From Deinococcus aerophilus (lineage in GTDB: Bacteria > Deinococcota > Deinococci > Deinococcales > Deinococcaceae): 34,273 nt of DNA. Both the position numbers and the translations under genes were made by a program. This document shows positions 31,529 to 34,273 of the stretch, piece after piece. The stretch covers positions 1 to 34,273 of the forward strand of contig NZ_BMOM01000029.1 in the NCBI RefSeq assembly GCF_014647075.1. Direction: 5' to 3'. The notes beneath the pieces were generated by a model. The model saw only the letters and a list, made by a program, of their open reading frames with translations. It did no database searches and had not been told where the DNA came from. The number at the start of each line of letters is the position of its first letter. Position 1 is the first letter of the stretch.

Positions 31529-33028
31529 TTACAGCACCAGCGCGCGCGCGTTTCCGCCCAGCCGGTCCCACAGGGTAAAGGCCGCACGTGCGCCGGGGCG
31601 GATGATGCCCTCGTCGTCCCAGCCGGCGGCAAGGGCCGGGCCACGGGTATGCGCCCACAGCACGTCTTCCTCGGTCATGGCCTCGTTCGGGGCCAGTTTG
31701 TTTCCGCCGTCATCCACGCGGCTCACGGCGGCGGCAAAGCTCGCGCGCGGGTCGGGGGCGGCCACCGGAGCGTCGCTGCCGAAGGCGAGGATGGCCCCGG
31801 CGTCCATCAGCGATTTGAAGGCGTAGCTGCGGCCCGCCAGGTGCGGCATTAACTCGCGAATCATGGGGCCGTCCGCCTGCAGGTGGATGGGCTGCACGCT
31901 GCATACCAGGCCCCGGTGACGTGGAAGGTCCTCGTCGCGCAGATGCTGCGAATGTTCGATGCGCAGGCGCAGTCCTTTGGCCTCGGCGGCGGCCCGCAGA
32001 TCGTCGTAGACGTTCAGGACCTCGGTGTTGGCGCGGTCCCCGATGGCGTGGGTCACGGGGGTCAGGCCCAGCGCGATGGCCTGCAGGCCGCGCTCGCGGA
32101 TCAGTTCGGGTGGGTCCAGGGCGATGCCGGTGCCCGAGCCGTCGGCAAAGCCGGGCGCATGCAGCCACGCCGTGCGGCTGCCCAGCGCTCCATCGGCAAA
32201 GAACTTGACGCCGCCCCAGGTGAACAGGCCGCCTGAACCGGGGCCCAGGCCCAGGTCGCGGGCCTGCGCGAGCCGGTCGTGCGGCAGGCAGGCCCAGACG
32301 CGCAGGGGCAACTCGCCGCGCGCCGCCAGCAGTTGCAGGGCGCGCGGGGCCTCGGGCGGCTCGAAGGCCATGGTGTGGGTGCTGACATAACCGCGTGACG
32401 CCAGATCGTCGGCGGCGGCCCGCGCGGCAGACAGGTACTCGGCCTCAGTGGGCGCGGGCATCACGGCAGAGACCAGGCCGATGGCGTGTTCCAGCAGGCA
32501 GCCCAGCGGACGCACGATCTGGCCGCCCTCGGGATCGGGGGTGCCCTCATGCACTCCGGCGGCGCGCAGCGCGGCGCTGTTCACCCAGGTCATGTGGTGG
32601 TCGCGCGAATACAGCTGCACCGGGTGGTGGGGGCTGACCTCATCGAGCAGCGCGGCGCTGGGGTAGTCCCCCAGACCCAGTTCGCTGAGCAGAAAGCCGC
32701 CGCCGCGAATCCAGGTGCCGGCGGGTGTGTTCAGGGCCGCCTGCCCCACGCGGGCCTGCACCTCCGAGACGCTGCGTGCGCCGTGCAGGTTCACCTCCGA
32801 GAGCGAGAAGCCGTAGGTCACCAGATGGGTGTGGGCGTCACACAGCCCAGGCGTGAGGATCAGGTCGCGGTGGTCGGCCGTTTCGGCGTGGGGGGCCATG
32901 GCCCGCAGGCCGTCGGGCGTGCCGACCGCGAGCACCCGGCCGCTGCCCACCAGCACGGCCTGTGCCTGTGGAAGCTGCGGGTCCTGGGTGATGACGGTGG
33001 CCTGGATCAGGGTCAGGGGAGCGCTCAT
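31529..33028 (-). CDS. YtcJ-type amidohydrolase
   Basis: A 499-residue metal-dependent hydrolase of the amidohydrolase-3 group. The ATG at 33028 is chosen because the -10 box TACCCT ends 6 nt before it; the frame stays open further upstream but then runs antisense to the regulator gene. Metal-site motifs in order: CDAHTHL (His66, His68), [14 protein letters not shown] (the lysine region), HAIGDRAN and EHSQHL (histidine ligands), and FGSDAPV (catalytic Asp). YtcJ relatives include N-substituted formamide deformylase, but most have unknown substrates. It lacks a signal peptide, so is cytoplasmic. It diverges from the SARP-type regulator gene. Confidence 0.92.
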   Translation of the reverse strand: MSAPLTLIQATVITQDPQLPQAQAVLVGSGRVLAVGTPDGLRAMAPHAETADHRDLILTPGLCDAHTHLVTYGFSLSEVNLHGARSVSEVQARVGQAALNTPAGTWIRGGGFLLSELGLGDYPSAALLDEVSPHHPVQLYSRDHHMTWVNSAALRAAGVHEGTPDPEGGQIVRPLGCLLEHAIGLVSAVMPAPTEAEYLSAARAAADDLASRGYVSTHTMAFEPPEAPRALQLLAARGELPLRVWACLPHDRLAQARDLGLGPGSGGLFTWGGVKFFADGALGSRTAWLHAPGFADGSGTGIALDPPELIRERGLQAIALGLTPVTHAIGDRANTEVLNVYDDLRAAAEAKGLRLRIEHSQHLRDEDLPRHRGLVCSVQPIHLQADGPMIRELMPHLAGRSYAFKSLMDAGAILAFGSDAPVAAPDPRASFAAAVSRVDDGGNKLAPNEAMTEEDVLWAHTRGPALAAGWDDEGIIRPGARAAFTLWDRLGGNARALVL

Positions 33029-33034
33029 GCTGCC

Positions 33035-33040
33035 AGGGTA
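33035..33040 (-). promoter_or_regulatory. -10 box TACCCT of the amidohydrolase gene
   Basis: On the minus strand TACCCT ends 6 nt before the ATG at 33028. No ribosome site is present. Confidence 0.45.
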
Positions 33041-33099
33041 GAGCACGCGCCGCGCCACGGCAGGCCGCATGCTGTGTCCGAGACTTCTGAACTCTCTGT

Positions 33100-33105
33100 T
33101 AGAAT
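33100..33105 (+). promoter_or_regulatory. -10 box TAGAAT of the receiver-SARP gene
   Basis: TAGAAT ends 7 nt before the ATG at 33113, giving a leaderless start. The -35 position is a poor match. It faces the amidohydrolase -10 box across about 60 bp. Confidence 0.5.
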
Positions 33106-33112
33106 CGCCCAT

Positions 33113-34147
<1,035 letters not shown>

Positions 34148-34224
34148 GCTGAGCCCGGTGGCTGGACTGGGCCTGTTGGCCGGATTGAACGATTGAAGAC
34201 CAATTGCGTAGTTGGGTTGTGAGT

Positions 34225-34255
34225 TGAGTTGGGGAGGCGCTGCCTCCCCAACTCA
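34225..34255 (+). terminator. Hairpin downstream of the receiver-SARP gene
   Basis: A perfect 14-bp stem (34225-34238 with 34242-34255) with a 3-nt loop, about 80 nt after the stop codon. No T-run follows. Confidence 0.7.
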
Positions 34256-34273
34256 CTGTTCTGGTGATTTAAG

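Overview
The window looks like the chromosome of a Deinococcus or close relative. Coding DNA is GC-rich, and many genes have a TANNNT -10 box only 5-11 nt before the start codon, the arrangement of leaderless genes known to be common in Deinococcus. A sigma-type (archaic) chaperone-usher locus, a class II tRNA nucleotidyltransferase and a SARP-type regulator also fit. The genus is inferred, because no rRNA or marker comparison could be run.

Layout. 1-4694: AT-rich leader with a near-consensus promoter, then a four-gene chaperone-usher pilus operon (two subunits, chaperone, usher). 4849-4924: tRNA-Ala(CGC) on the minus strand. 5069-7313: guaB (IMP dehydrogenase) and a hemolysin III/PAQR membrane protein. 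7402-10577 (minus): HtrA-like lipoprotein protease, tRNA nucleotidyltransferase and site-2 protease. 10775-11480: two small, apparently frameshifted genes. One is broken by an exact 17-bp tandem duplication, the other possibly at a G7 tract. 11481-14547: hslO (Hsp33), divergent from an orphan peptide-binding lipoprotein whose upstream region holds a palindrome resembling the Deinococcus radiation/desiccation response motif. 14659-18316: NarL-type response regulator and a multi-GAF/PAS histidine kinase. 18428-21944 (minus): two secreted proteins of unknown function (one with a ZU5-like segment) and a degenerate polysaccharide-deacetylase-like protein. 22106-27078: envelope carbohydrate cluster (GT4, GT2, MFS transporter, active-type NodB deacetylase, sugar nucleotidyltransferase). 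27148-28926 (minus): DASS/SLC13 permease with two RCK_C-like domains. 29100-30500: AT-rich insert with one secreted protein made of three similar repeats, probably a beta-trefoil. 30713-34147: yebC, YtcJ-type amidohydrolase and a receiver-SARP regulator.

How they work together. The pilus operon is a self-contained surface-fibre system without a visible two-domain tip adhesin. The GT/deacetylase/nucleotidyltransferase block probably builds or modifies envelope glycolipid or polysaccharide. HtrA, Hsp33 and the site-2 protease are protein-quality and stress functions. The most novel items are the 17-bp duplication that switches a small gene out of frame, the three-repeat AT-rich secreted protein, the RDRM-like palindrome, and a -10 box that shares bases with the stop codon of the gene before it.
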